DNA of 64,000 bases from Pseudomonadota bacterium (GTDB lineage Bacteria; Desulfobacterota; Desulfobulbia; Desulfobulbales; SURF-16). The stretch spans positions 1-64,000 of the forward strand of contig JAHJKA010000055.1 in the NCBI GenBank assembly GCA_018822545.1, read 5' to 3'. The notes below the pieces were generated by a model. The model was given only the letters and a program-made list of their open reading frames with translations. It made no database searches and was not told the DNA's origin. How positions within the stretch are numbered: position 1 is the first letter of the stretch; each line of letters starts with the position of its first letter. Shown here piece by piece: positions 53,320 through 61,969 of the stretch. The translations under genes were made by a program, and so were the position numbers.

Positions 53320-54186
53320 TTATTTCCCGCTGCCTGCCCCTTTGCTCATCAACATATTGGTAGCCCATAAAAGGACCAAGCCCAGAATAAAAACCAGCAT
53401 TCCGGAAAACTCATGCAAAAAGCCCTGGGCAACCTTTTCTCCATAGCGGCTTGCGAGCAGGGCGGTGGCGGTGAGGCGAACCATGTTCACAAAAATTGCA
53501 ATGGGGACAGCAGCAAAAAAGACCAGCCATTTCCGCCACGTAGAGTAATGCGCAAACCAAGCCAGGGCGGCACTCAGGGCGAACATGGTGGTAAGAGAGC
53601 GGAGGCCGGAACAGGCATCCACCACTTCGAGGGTAGTTTCAACAAGATACAAAACATTCCCTTCCCGATAGACCGTGACCCCAAACAGCTGGATGATCTT
53701 CTCGGTCATGGCCGTTGAATAAAGCTGCATGGGAAAGGCTATCTTGTTCCAGAGAATAGCGGGAATGGGAATCATGAAAACAAGATATGCGATGGGAACA
53801 AAGAGCAGGGCTGCACACCTGCGGCCAAAAAAATAAAGCACTAAGCCCCAAAGAACAATGAGCAAAGATGTCTGCTGCATGAAATTCAAAGATGCCACGG
53901 TTGCAAGAACCAACAAGGTAAGTCCGCCGAGTAGAATCATCAGGCCCCAGTTACTGGGCCGAACTACTTCCTTTTGCAACTTCTCCCGCAGCGAAAAAAT
54001 CATACAGAGGCTGACCAGAGGAATAAAATAGCCGTGAGAGAAATTATCATTCACGGCCCAGGTCTTGGCGAGTTGCACCAGAACGTGATAGTAAAGACCT
54101 GCCAGGGCAAGCAGAACAACCGACAGACGAACCACTCCTTGATCCATCAGGATAGTTTTGCACTTCATCATGCTCATTTTCATCAT
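53320..54186 (-). CDS. xrtA: Exosortase A (XrtA/EpsH)
   Basis: 288 residues with about eight membrane helices. The three catalytic residues are all present: Cys192 in EVVDACSGLRSL, Arg237 in NMVRLTATAL, and His258 in GFLHEFSGM. This transpeptidase-like membrane enzyme cleaves PEP-CTERM proteins, here the three in this window, at their C-terminal helix. The gene overlaps epsI by four bases; the start ATG 54186 is followed directly by a second ATG. Length is near the exosortase core, with EpsI as a separate protein rather than a fused domain. Confidence 0.95.
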   Translation of the reverse strand: MMKMSMMKCKTILMDQGVVRLSVVLLALAGLYYHVLVQLAKTWAVNDNFSHGYFIPLVSLCMIFSLREKLQKEVVRPSNWGLMILLGGLTLLVLATVASLNFMQQTSLLIVLWGLVLYFFGRRCAALLFVPIAYLVFMIPIPAILWNKIAFPMQLYSTAMTEKIIQLFGVTVYREGNVLYLVETTLEVVDACSGLRSLTTMFALSAALAWFAHYSTWRKWLVFFAAVPIAIFVNMVRLTATALLASRYGEKVAQGFLHEFSGMLVFILGLVLLWATNMLMSKGAGSGK

Positions 54187-54863
54187 CTCGCAGGCAGAAA
54201 ATTCTGTAGCTCGCTCATGACAAGGCCAGAAAAGTCAGCGGCCAAAGCCTCAGCCTCACTTAGATCGGAACCCTCGGGGACATCGACAATAATACGAATA
54301 AATGAACCGTCACTGCGCCCCAGAAAAAGCGAATCAAGAACACGGTAGACCCTCTCCAGGTACTCAGAAGCAATGATTCGCCCACGGTTCTGATACCAAT
54401 AATAGACAACCTGGAGGTCGTTGCGGTTACGGATGATCATCTCTGTAATCACCACCGGCTCTGCGGCCCCATGGGCCGGCCGAATTTCACGGGGTTTTAC
54501 CTCCGCAATACCCCAACCTGAACCAGGGAGACAATTTTTCGGAGAATGGTAGCCCTGCCTGTCGTTGACCGTGTCATAGTAAGCAGCATAAAGGCTCACC
54601 CGTTGAGCACCATCTCTCTGATAGCGGTAGCTGATATAATCTGTGACGCCGAGCATTTCGACCACGGCAGAAGAAGAGAACTGAGTAGCCTGCAGGGCAT
54701 AGGGCCCCAGAGACTTGGGAAAATTACTTAATGGCTGCAGGATCGGGGTAGCCCTGGTACCGCTTACCCCTTGCAGCAGTAGAAAAACTGCGGCAAAACA
54801 GACAAGAACCACTGCAGCCCGGGGTAGGGAGAGACGGAGAAATCCGGCAGACTGTTTGTTCAT
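54183..54863 (-). CDS. epsI: EpsI-family exosortase accessory protein (DUF3485)
   Basis: 226 residues. One N-terminal helix (AAVVLVCFAAVFLLL) anchors it in the membrane, and the periplasmic region carries the HSPKNCLPGSGW signature that marks EpsI proteins. It is usually fused to or beside the exosortase. I chose ATG 54863 because GGAAGAG lies five bases before it and overlaps the alternative start at 54875. Confidence 0.9.
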   Translation of the reverse strand: MNKQSAGFLRLSLPRAAVVLVCFAAVFLLLQGVSGTRATPILQPLSNFPKSLGPYALQATQFSSSAVVEMLGVTDYISYRYQRDGAQRVSLYAAYYDTVNDRQGYHSPKNCLPGSGWGIAEVKPREIRPAHGAAEPVVITEMIIRNRNDLQVVYYWYQNRGRIIASEYLERVYRVLDSLFLGRSDGSFIRIIVDVPEGSDLSEAEALAADFSGLVMSELQNFLPAR

Positions 54864-55033
54864 TATCTCTTCCAAAAGACCACCTCAGGGTGAGAACAAA
54901 ACGTTTCTTGTTACGTCATGATAATTTCAGATTCCGCATCAGGAGCAACGACAACACCTTCACATTAAAAAAAAACAGGAAAAGCCAAGAAATGCGGGCC
55001 GCTGCTCGGCCTTGGTCAGTGGGCAGTCCTGCT

Positions 55034-56080
55034 TTAGCCGAGATTTTCAACATACCACTTGACGGTCATCTCCATCCCTTTTTTGACATCCACTTCGGGG
55101 GCATAGCCCAGATATTTACGGGCCAAACTGATATCAGCAAGGGAATGCCGCACATCCCCAGCCCGCTCTGGGCCATAATGCGGCTCGATTGTTTGCACCT
55201 CGGGTAGAGAGGCAGCCACTCCAGCCCGGATACTTGCAAAAAGCTCATTCAAGGAGGTCCGCTCACCAAAGGCAATATTGTACACCCTGTTCACGGCACT
55301 GCTCTCCGTGCTGAGCGCACTCAAACAATTGGCCTGGACGACATTGTCTATATAACAGAAATCCCGACTTGTTTCGCCATCACCATTGACCACAGGGGCT
55401 TCCTTTCGAAGGAGCTGCCCCATCCACTTGGGAATAACGGCAGCATAGGCCCCTTCCGGGTCTTGTCGTTTGCCGAACACATTGAAGTAGCGAAGGCCAA
55501 TGGACTCCATACCGTAAGTCCGGGCAAAAACATCGGCGTAAAGTTCGTTCACATATTTGGTTACTGCATATGGAGAGAGAGGCCGGCCGATCTGGTCCTC
55601 CACCTTGGGCAACCCAGGATGATCGCCATAGGTGGAGGAGGAGGCTGCATAAACAAATCGTTTCACTTTGGCATCACGGGCAGCCACCAGCATATTGAGA
55701 AAACCGTCGATGTTTGACTGATTCGTCAGGATAGGGTCTTCAATGGAGCGGGGCACACTGCCCAACGCTGCCTGGTGCAGGACAAAATCGACTCCTTTAC
55801 AGGCGGCCCGACAATCGTCGAGATCCCTGATATCTCCCTTATGAAAACGAAAACAACTCCAGGCTTCGGGCCCTACAGAGCTTTGTACAGCATCCAGGTT
55901 TTTCTGTTTACCTGTGGAAAAATTATCAAGCCCCACCACCTTTTGGCCAAACAGCAGAAGAGCCTCCAAAAGATTTGAACCGATAAACCCTGCCACTCCG
56001 GTAATCAACCAAGTTCTCTGTTGTTTGTTCAGTTTATCTTGTAAAATCGTATCCCCAACCATCGAGCCCCCAAGATCCAT
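55034..56080 (-). CDS. UDP-N-acetylglucosamine 4-epimerase-like (WbpP/TviC-type) SDR
   Basis: 348 residues. NAD site [11 protein letters not shown] (about 27-37), catalytic AASSSTYGD and YAVTK (YxxxK), and the extended [16 protein letters not shown]-like region typical of WbpP/TviC epimerases, which interconvert UDP-GlcNAc and UDP-GalNAc (or their uronic acids). It starts the EPS operon reading toward 33774. The start could be ATG 56080 or 56062; the latter has GGGGG before it. With the dehydrogenase at 23842 it could make a GalNAcA donor. Confidence 0.86.
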   Translation of the reverse strand: MDLGGSMVGDTILQDKLNKQQRTWLITGVAGFIGSNLLEALLLFGQKVVGLDNFSTGKQKNLDAVQSSVGPEAWSCFRFHKGDIRDLDDCRAACKGVDFVLHQAALGSVPRSIEDPILTNQSNIDGFLNMLVAARDAKVKRFVYAASSSTYGDHPGLPKVEDQIGRPLSPYAVTKYVNELYADVFARTYGMESIGLRYFNVFGKRQDPEGAYAAVIPKWMGQLLRKEAPVVNGDGETSRDFCYIDNVVQANCLSALSTESSAVNRVYNIAFGERTSLNELFASIRAGVAASLPEVQTIEPHYGPERAGDVRHSLADISLARKYLGYAPEVDVKKGMEMTVKWYVENLG

Positions 56081-56420
56081 GGGGCGCCAAAGCGACCCCT
56101 AAAAGAAATCCCTACCATACCTGCCATTCTGCCCGAAAAACTTTTTCCCCATTAATAGTTATCATGCGGACGTTTTTTTTGTCTAGCAGACATTTATTGT
56201 ATTTCCTACAACATCCCCATTTTCCTTTTTTGGGCAATGTGGTTGAGATAACCTTATTTCTACAAGGGTCAAAAGCATGGAGTTACTCGATCCATAACAA
56301 CCTACAGCAACCAACGTTTCCATCCTTGATGGTGATGCGATTCTCAAACACGAAATGATACTGGAAAATAAACACCCGCATACCACCTAACTCTTATTAT
56401 TACCAAATAATGCCAGTCTC
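56081..56420. other. Intergenic region upstream of the epimerase
   Basis: I see no gene, no motif copy and no clear sigma-54 box here, unlike most other XrtA-linked gene starts. Probably holds an ordinary sigma-70 promoter for the EPS operon, which I cannot place. Confidence 0.4.
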
Positions 56421-56457
56421 AAAAAAAACCGGCCTGCAAAAAATTGCAGACCGGTTT
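56421..56457 (-). terminator. Rho-independent terminator of PEP-CTERM gene 3
   Basis: Stem AAACCGGCCTGCA with TGCAGACCGGTTT (one mismatch), six-base loop, and a T-run on the minus strand; located 28 bases after the stop codon. Confidence 0.88.
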
Positions 56458-56484
56458 AAGGAAAATGCCTCAGCATTTAACAAG

Positions 56485-57219
56485 TTACTTTTTGGCAGCA
56501 CGTCTCCGACGAGCAGCTCCAGCAAGGCCGGCAAGTCCAGTACCAAAAAGAAACATGGTAGCGGGCTCTGGGACTTCATTATAGATGACGTCATTGGCGC
56601 ACCACTCTGTATAGCCTACGACGGAATTACCCGCGTCCCAAGCAATTTGATATGGGGTAAAATCATAAAACAAAGTCAACCCATCATAGGTGGGGCCGAA
56701 CATCGCGTCGAGCATAGTCAAGTCATCTGCTTCAATGCCGTTAGCATGCCCGTTCCGCTGTACTAAGCCGTCATTAACATCAGTGTATGTATAGTCGTAC
56801 CCTGCAGCAACTGCATAGAGGCCATCGGCAATAGGGCTTTGATTTGCATAGTTGGGAGGATTCAAAACCACATTAGAAGCCCGAACCATATAGTCCCAGC
56901 TATGGAAGTCCGCTCCCACCGAGGTATTAATAAAAAGGGTCGCATACAAGAGTCGGTTAGTGATAGAGAGAGATACCGACTGCAGGTAGCCGCTGGCATC
57001 ATCGACCTGAATGGTCATTGAATTGATCTCAGGCACACCGCCGATGCTATCGACATTATAATCTCTCCATTCTTGATAACTGGCCGGCACACTCGTGCTG
57101 ACATAATCAGGGAAATAGATCTTGTCATCCATCTGGGTTATGGTCAGTGCTGATGCCTCCCCAATCACCAATCCCCATCCGCATAGGGCCAAAGCCGCAC
57201 ACAATAATGTCTTTTTCAT
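56485..57219 (-). CDS. PEP-CTERM sorting-domain protein (matrix protein 3)
   Basis: 244 residues from ATG 57219 (SD GGAGGGG). Signal peptide MKKTLLCAALALCGWGLVIG; a mature beta-rich region without a known domain; C-terminus VPEPATMFLFGTGLAGLAGA followed by an Arg/Lys cluster, the exosortase-A sorting signal. Expected to be processed by XrtA. The frame is open to 57390 but that would remove the signal peptide from the N-terminus. A sigma-54-like box is at 57324-57339, and a motif site lies further upstream. Confidence 0.93.
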   Translation of the reverse strand: MKKTLLCAALALCGWGLVIGEASALTITQMDDKIYFPDYVSTSVPASYQEWRDYNVDSIGGVPEINSMTIQVDDASGYLQSVSLSITNRLLYATLFINTSVGADFHSWDYMVRASNVVLNPPNYANQSPIADGLYAVAAGYDYTYTDVNDGLVQRNGHANGIEADDLTMLDAMFGPTYDGLTLFYDFTPYQIAWDAGNSVVGYTEWCANDVIYNEVPEPATMFLFGTGLAGLAGAARRRRAAKK

Positions 57220-57323
57220 TTTTCCCCTCCAGCTTGTTGTAGTTTTGTCACAAATGACCGAGGACGACAACTGGACTTCCTCAACTTCTTCCCGTGCAGA
57301 TTTTTTGTCGTCAATGGTGTAAG

Positions 57324-57339
57324 AGCACAAGCTATGCCA
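57324..57339 (-). promoter_or_regulatory. Candidate sigma-54 box for PEP-CTERM gene 3
   Basis: Minus strand TGGCATAGCTTGTGCT: TGGCA exact, N10 spacing, GC and final T; the first T of the usual TTGC is G. Leader to the ATG would be about 94 bases. Confidence 0.6.
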
Positions 57340-57717
57340 ACAAGAAAATGCACCCGAACAAATACCTACAACCATTATGAAAAAAAACAAAAAACATCGT
57401 AACTAAAGAGGTTTATCGCATCTTATTTTTGCGAAATTAATAGAAAAACCCATTTGCAAACAACCAGCTTTTGACAAACACCTTTATTCTTCCAGTTATC
57501 CGAACTATCCAAGATGGAACTCGTTCACCAAGAATACAATTCCAACACAACCTATTGTTAAGAAAAGGAAAATTTAAAAAAAAACGGCATGCCAACAAAA
57601 GCACCAATGACATTAGCGCGAAAGACTGCCAGAAATTTATGCTGTAAAATTAAGGGATTTGGCACCGAACTGAGATTAAAACTCTCACCCAAGATATCTG
57701 TTCGCTTTTTCGGAAAA

Positions 57718-57728
57718 CCGGAAAACAG
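57718..57728 (+). promoter_or_regulatory. Motif site CCGGAAAACAG (exact copy 3)
   Basis: Preceded by TTTTTCGGAAAA, so two half-elements are side by side (57706-57728). It lies 379 bases before the box of PEP-CTERM gene 3, further than at other genes. Confidence 0.5.
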
Positions 57729-57784
57729 CTTATAGAAAGAAAAGGAGAAACGAAACGAAGAGGGAAAAAGAAACGGGTCTTAAA

Positions 57785-58324
57785 TCAAGTAGACATCTGC
57801 ACTGCTATTACAGCCTTGACAAACTGATCTTTAAAAGAAAGACCGGCCTCCCAAAGCTCGTTGTCTGAACTTGTTTTATGCCAGCACACTTCGGCAAAAC
57901 CATGCAAGAGAGGGGCAATGAATTCTTCCCCAAAATTAAAGAGCACCAAGCCCTGGCTCAACACCTGCTTGGTTGCCCGCACCCTCATCCCTCCCAAGGC
58001 AAGATCTATTGTTTGCGCATGCACATTTGAGTCGAAATCAACCATGATTGTCCTATCCCTATCAAAGGAAGACAAGGTAACAGGAAACTCCACCTTTTTC
58101 CGGATACATATCCTTCTTTCCGATGCCGGCTGATCAGATTTTACACTACCAAAAAAAGAAGGGGGAGATACGCCACAGGCCATTGCAGATTCAATAAAAT
58201 GACTACAATTAATGAAATTATCCGTGAGGCAGAATCGTTCAAAATGATCCTGAAGAGGAACAAAAACCCCGCCTGTTTTCAAACTGCACTCGAAACTGCT
58301 TTTGCAGAGGTAGCAACAAGTCAT
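57785..58324 (-). CDS. PilZ-domain protein with N-terminal cysteine motifs
   Basis: 179 residues. N-terminus MTCCYLCKSSFEC and a later CLTDNFINCSHF may bind a metal. The PilZ domain (about 68-170) has RxxxR in SERRICIRKKVEF and DLALGGMRV in place of D/NxSxxG, with the Ser changed to Ala. c-di-GMP binding is likely but may be weakened. No membrane segment. GGAGG precedes the ATG. It lies directly downstream of the sigma-54 activator gene and on the same strand, so a shared transcript is possible. Confidence 0.82.
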   Translation of the reverse strand: MTCCYLCKSSFECSLKTGGVFVPLQDHFERFCLTDNFINCSHFIESAMACGVSPPSFFGSVKSDQPASERRICIRKKVEFPVTLSSFDRDRTIMVDFDSNVHAQTIDLALGGMRVRATKQVLSQGLVLFNFGEEFIAPLLHGFAEVCWHKTSSDNELWEAGLSFKDQFVKAVIAVQMST

Positions 58325-58457
58325 CTTGCCTCCGGTAACATTGATACAATGTGCCTATGCCAATAGCTTCAGTCATTCTCTAAAAAGAATACTGAAAATT
58401 TATCGACCAATGTAGCTTTCAGCAAATAAACGGAAGCAAGAAATGAACCAGAAAATT

Positions 58458-59966
58458 TCACCTGAAGTTTTTGGGGGTAATCTGATACCGCTTATTTTTT
58501 TCATAGAGGGCTGTTTTGCCAAGCCCGAGCAGGTTAGCAACATCATGGGCCTTCCCTTTACATTTCCTGAATGCTGCGTCAATAATTTTCTTCTCGTAAG
58601 CCTCCATACTCTCCTTCAATGGTTGGCTCAACATGACATCATCACTGTCGGCATGAGCCACGTCGGCCTTTGGCGCAGATCGTATGCCGGTGATTCCGAA
58701 GTCAATATCAGATGCGGTGATCATGTTGTTGCGTGAATAAAGCACAGCCCGCTGAATAACATTTTCAAGCTCCCGGATATTACCAGGCCAATCATAATGG
58801 AGCAGGTTGGCAATAACATTATCAGGTAAAAAATCTATTTTTTTCTTAAAGACCTTTCTGTACTTTTTCAGAAAATGGGTTGCCAGAGGAACAATATCCT
58901 CTTTGCGCTCACGAAGTGGGGGCTGGTGTAAAGCGACAACATTGAGACGATAATAGAGATCCTGCCGAAATTTCCCTTTTTTAACAGCATCAACAAGATC
59001 CACATTTGTCGCGGCTATGACCCGAACATCTGATTTTACGGAGAAGGTCCCACCCACCCTGACAATCTCGCCATTCTCAAGAACTCGAAGCAAGGCAGCC
59101 TGCATACTTGGACTGACATCACCTATTTCATCGAGAAAGATGGTGCCACCGTCCACAATCTCGAACTTACCCTTCCGACAAGATGTTGCCCCGGTAAACG
59201 CCCCTTTTTCATAACCAAAAAGATCGCTCTCCAGTAAAGAATCCGAAACTGCCGCGCAATTAAACTTAAGAAAGGGCTTTCCTGCCCGGCTACTATAACG
59301 ATGAACCATATCAGCAACGATCTCTTTGCCAGTGCCGGACTCCCCGGTTATAAGAATAGTCACATCAGACTCGGCAACCTGGTAGATCATTTCCCGGAGT
59401 TTTCTAAGAGCCTTGCTCTCCCCCACCATAATGTCACTATTAGCAAGCCTGTCGATCTCCTTTTTTAAGATATTTACCTCTTGGGCGAGCTGCTCACGCA
59501 CCTTCACACTTTCACTTAATACAGAAATCTTTTCCTGTAGAACTTTCTCAACGTTATTTTGATACCTGGCAAGTTCCAATTCATTCTGCTTTCTCTTTGT
59601 GATATCCCGCATAACAAGCAAAATGAGGTTATGGCCATGATACCCTTCAAAAGGGACATAGGTATACTCAACATGCAGGTCTTCATAAATCTGGAGTTCT
59701 GACACTTCTCCATACTTGCGTGAGGATTCAGGGTGTTTGTGGGGACAGACAAGGTCTTCACAGAGGCCAACCTTGCCAAAGATCACATTTGAACATTTCT
59801 CGCCGGTCAGATCGCCAAGCTTAGAAATGGCGGCCTTATTCATTCTTTCAATGGTGCAATTATCTTTAATGATAAAGAGAAAGTCAGGCAGGACATCAAA
59901 TAACGCTTTATTATTACAGGCTAAACGTGACACCTCCTGCTGTGCATCTTGGAGTATTGATCCCAT
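58458..59966 (-). CDS. Sigma-54-dependent activator: PAS - AAA+ - Fis HTH
   Basis: 502 residues. PAS domain about 20-125 with four cysteines (37, 58, 69, 74) including CEDLVCPHKH; a coiled-coil linker (125-170); the AAA+ domain with Walker A GESGTGKE (208-215), the sigma-54 contact loop GAFTGA (255-260) and FLDEI; then a Fis-type helix-turn-helix at the end (DVANLLGLGKTALYEK). Unlike PrsR of other PEP-CTERM systems it has no receiver domain, so it senses a signal directly through PAS. AAGGAG precedes the ATG. The likely activator of the candidate sigma-54 promoters in this window. Motif copies lie upstream at 60087 and 60104. Confidence 0.92.
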   Translation of the reverse strand: MGSILQDAQQEVSRLACNNKALFDVLPDFLFIIKDNCTIERMNKAAISKLGDLTGEKCSNVIFGKVGLCEDLVCPHKHPESSRKYGEVSELQIYEDLHVEYTYVPFEGYHGHNLILLVMRDITKRKQNELELARYQNNVEKVLQEKISVLSESVKVREQLAQEVNILKKEIDRLANSDIMVGESKALRKLREMIYQVAESDVTILITGESGTGKEIVADMVHRYSSRAGKPFLKFNCAAVSDSLLESDLFGYEKGAFTGATSCRKGKFEIVDGGTIFLDEIGDVSPSMQAALLRVLENGEIVRVGGTFSVKSDVRVIAATNVDLVDAVKKGKFRQDLYYRLNVVALHQPPLRERKEDIVPLATHFLKKYRKVFKKKIDFLPDNVIANLLHYDWPGNIRELENVIQRAVLYSRNNMITASDIDFGITGIRSAPKADVAHADSDDVMLSQPLKESMEAYEKKIIDAAFRKCKGKAHDVANLLGLGKTALYEKNKRYQITPKNFR

Positions 59967-60336
59967 ACAAACAAACTCCTTACAGTGAGCAATCTACCAT
60001 CAGAAATTGGACCATTATAGACCCAAACCCCTACCCAAAAAAAAGCACCCTGACAATCGTGTTACCCTTTAGAATAGATGAAAAATCCGGAAAACAGAAA
60101 TTATTTTTTCCGGATTCCGGCAGAAGAGCCTCGGGAATCAGCTATTTTTTGATCTATTAATGAGCGGGCTCATTCTCAGCCCACGAGATAATACTCTGTT
60201 TTTTTTGATCTATTCGCTGAAAAACTGCGAAAGATAATCAGCGACCTGGACCTTAAGAAAATTTTTAAAAAAAGTTGCAGACCAAGGCCTACGTTCTTGG
60301 GAGCTGGAGGTGCGCTGTGAGGGCTGACCAATGCCC
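59967..60336. other. Intergenic region upstream of the sigma-54 activator
   Basis: No gene. It holds an inverted pair of motif copies (60084-60115) about 120 bases upstream of the activator start, consistent with autoregulation. Confidence 0.55.
60084..60115. promoter_or_regulatory. Inverted pair of motif sites upstream of the activator gene (exact copy 4)
   Basis: AATCCGGAAAACAG at 60084-60097 (core 60087-60097) faces TTTTCCGGATT at 60105-60115; the 11-bp arms AATCCGGAAAA and TTTTCCGGATT are perfect complements. It may be a dimeric activator site. As a hairpin it could also terminate minus-strand transcripts, because TTT follows. Confidence 0.55.
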
Positions 60337-61395
60337 CTAGAAAACCCAAGCCAAGGTCAGGGAACCATAACCACTAAGGCCAGCTTGTTCAGTGTAGATC
60401 TCTGTACTACGTAACATAAACATATTGAGCCGAAAACGTTGATACGCAAAGCCGAAACCAGCAAAAACAGAAGCCTGCTCGGGCACACGAGTGACACTGT
60501 GGCTATCCTCCTCCCACAGATTGCCATCAAGAAAAATGGTGTACGCAGTATAATTGAGTTCAATACCCGCCATCAAAAAAAAAGACCATACGCTTTGATG
60601 ATCATTGCCGACATCAGGGACTGAGGCCGTCCCTCCTTTGTAAACCGAGTTTGGCAGAGGTGACAAATGCAACCCCCAGCGGATAATCACCCCTGTATCC
60701 ACATCTGTAATTATATTGCCAAGGCTTGCGCCAAAATAACTTGAGAAATCAGCACTATAGCCATCGACACTTTGAGCTGAACTGTCATAAAGTTTCCACA
60801 TATGCTCATAATCAATATTGACGGCAGGTTCGTCATGGAGCTGATTATCCCAACCGTTTGGTTCACTTGATCCTGTTATTTTGTGGACAATTTTCTGGAC
60901 TTCTTCCGCTCGGGAGCTGGGCCCAACAATGCCAAGAAGAAGTCCGAATTTTTCTCCCTGCCCGTCTGTTCGATACTCATAATTGACACGTCCAAAAAGC
61001 ATCCCGGCATAAGGCACATCATCAACGACAAGCTGTTCTGATTGAATGTCTTCAGGGGTGACCATCATCTGCCCAAAAGTCAGAGGACGTCGGCGTTGCT
61101 TGCCAAGATCTTCTATTGAAGATAATCCATCAACAAATGCTGTGAATTGATCCGTTCTTATTTTATCTCCTTCCATGGCATGCCATGCCCCGAGGATCGA
61201 TAAAATAACCCCGTTGGTATAGCCCCGATCCTTACCGGAAAAAAGATCATTTTCAAAAACAAAGGCAATTGGCTCATGGCTCGAATCCTCCAGCTCATCA
61301 CACCAGGCCATACTGGTCAGGCTGCACAGAAAAAATAAAACAAGTGTCCCCCTCCCAAATCGCCATCCAGACGAGAACAAATGTTTCCAATCCAT
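60337..61395 (-). CDS. LpxR-like outer-membrane lipid A 3'-O-deacylase (DUF2219)
   Basis: 352 residues. Signal sequence ends near CDELEDSS; the mature N-terminus FVFENDLFSGKDRGYTNGVILS is the signature of the LpxR family, whose Asn-Asp pair is part of the active site. The rest is a beta-barrel ending LTLAWVF with an aromatic residue. In Salmonella LpxR removes the 3'-acyloxyacyl chain of lipid A. GGTGA precedes the ATG. Its relation to the neighbouring EPS genes is unclear. Confidence 0.85.
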   Translation of the reverse strand: MDWKHLFSSGWRFGRGTLVLFFLCSLTSMAWCDELEDSSHEPIAFVFENDLFSGKDRGYTNGVILSILGAWHAMEGDKIRTDQFTAFVDGLSSIEDLGKQRRRPLTFGQMMVTPEDIQSEQLVVDDVPYAGMLFGRVNYEYRTDGQGEKFGLLLGIVGPSSRAEEVQKIVHKITGSSEPNGWDNQLHDEPAVNIDYEHMWKLYDSSAQSVDGYSADFSSYFGASLGNIITDVDTGVIIRWGLHLSPLPNSVYKGGTASVPDVGNDHQSVWSFFLMAGIELNYTAYTIFLDGNLWEEDSHSVTRVPEQASVFAGFGFAYQRFRLNMFMLRSTEIYTEQAGLSGYGSLTLAWVF

Positions 61396-61576
61396 ATTTT
61401 CACCAAATCACCCAGGAAATAGTACCTAAATCCATAGGTTCTCATAGCACAGTGTAAGAGGCAAGAATAATATCAAGGGTTGTTTATAGGAACGAAAAGG
61501 CTGACGAAGCCCAAGGAGAGTGCACTGGCAACAAATGCAATTGAAGAATCGTGGAGGTTGAAAATCCACATAAAAA

Positions 61577-61608
61577 AAAAGGGCTTAGAGGAAAACCTCT
61601 AAGCCCTT
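61577..61608 (-). terminator. Rho-independent terminator of the tRNA transcript
   Basis: Stem GGGCTTAGAGG with CCTCTAAGCCC, four-base loop, T-run on the minus strand. Lies just after tRNA-Asp. Confidence 0.9.
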
Positions 61609-61616
61609 AATACTAA

Positions 61617-61693
61617 TGGCGGGAGCGACCGGGGTCGAACCGGCGACCTCCTGCGTGACAGGCAGGCGTTCTAACCAACTGAACTACGCCCCC
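61617..61693 (-). tRNA. tRNA-Asp(GTC)
   Basis: 77-base cloverleaf on the minus strand. Acceptor GGGGGCG pairs with CGCTCCC, discriminator G and encoded CCA; anticodon loop CTGTCAC gives GTC; TTCGAAC T-loop present. Confidence 0.96.
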
Positions 61694-61787
61694 GCAAAAA
61701 TCGTCACTATAAAAAAGCATTAAACCTTATAAAAGGTTTAAAACCTACAACCTTTCTTGATACTCGGTTGCAAAACCTTGATAACAC

Positions 61788-61863
61788 TGGTGGGCGGTAC
61801 AGGGATCGAACCTGTGACCCTCGGCTTGTAAGGCCGATGCTCTCCCAGCTGAGCTAACCGCCC
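61788..61863 (-). tRNA. tRNA-Val(TAC)
   Basis: 76-base cloverleaf on the minus strand. Acceptor GGGCGGT pairs with ACCGCCC, discriminator A and encoded CCA; anticodon loop CTTACAA gives TAC. Transcribed ahead of tRNA-Asp. Confidence 0.96.
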
Positions 61864-61877
61864 CAGAGTGAGGTGAT

Positions 61878-61906
61878 TATTTAACAAAGCATCAAGGCTA
61901 CGTCAA
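61878..61906 (-). promoter_or_regulatory. Sigma-70 promoter of the tRNA pair
   Basis: -35 TTGACG (61906-61901) and -10 TAAATA (61883-61878) are separated by 17 bases, with the tRNA-Val 5' end about 15 bases after the -10. Confidence 0.65.
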
Positions 61907-61969
61907 CGAAAAAAACTCTGTGTAAAAAAATAAAAACTTACCGACAACCTGCGATGATCCTTGCTTTTT

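Larger units (their letters stand above)
57220..57784. other. Intergenic region upstream of PEP-CTERM gene 3
   Basis: No gene. Contains the candidate box (57324-57339) and motif site (57718-57728); the rest is AT-rich. Confidence 0.55.

Noticed and set aside
53400-53411. CCGGAAAAC inside the exosortase gene (also similar words at 36524, 47908 and 61241)
   Set aside because: They lie inside coding sequences, lack the following CAG and have no box nearby; taken as chance matches.
59988-60003. Sigma-54-like TTGC near the activator gene
   Set aside because: Only one G in the -24 half, and the predicted start falls in the Shine-Dalgarno sequence.
60084-60115. Reading the inverted motif pair only as a terminator for lpxR
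   Set aside because: It is 220 bases after lpxR and carries an exact copy of the motif found at other gene starts; a regulatory site is more likely, though a dual role is possible.
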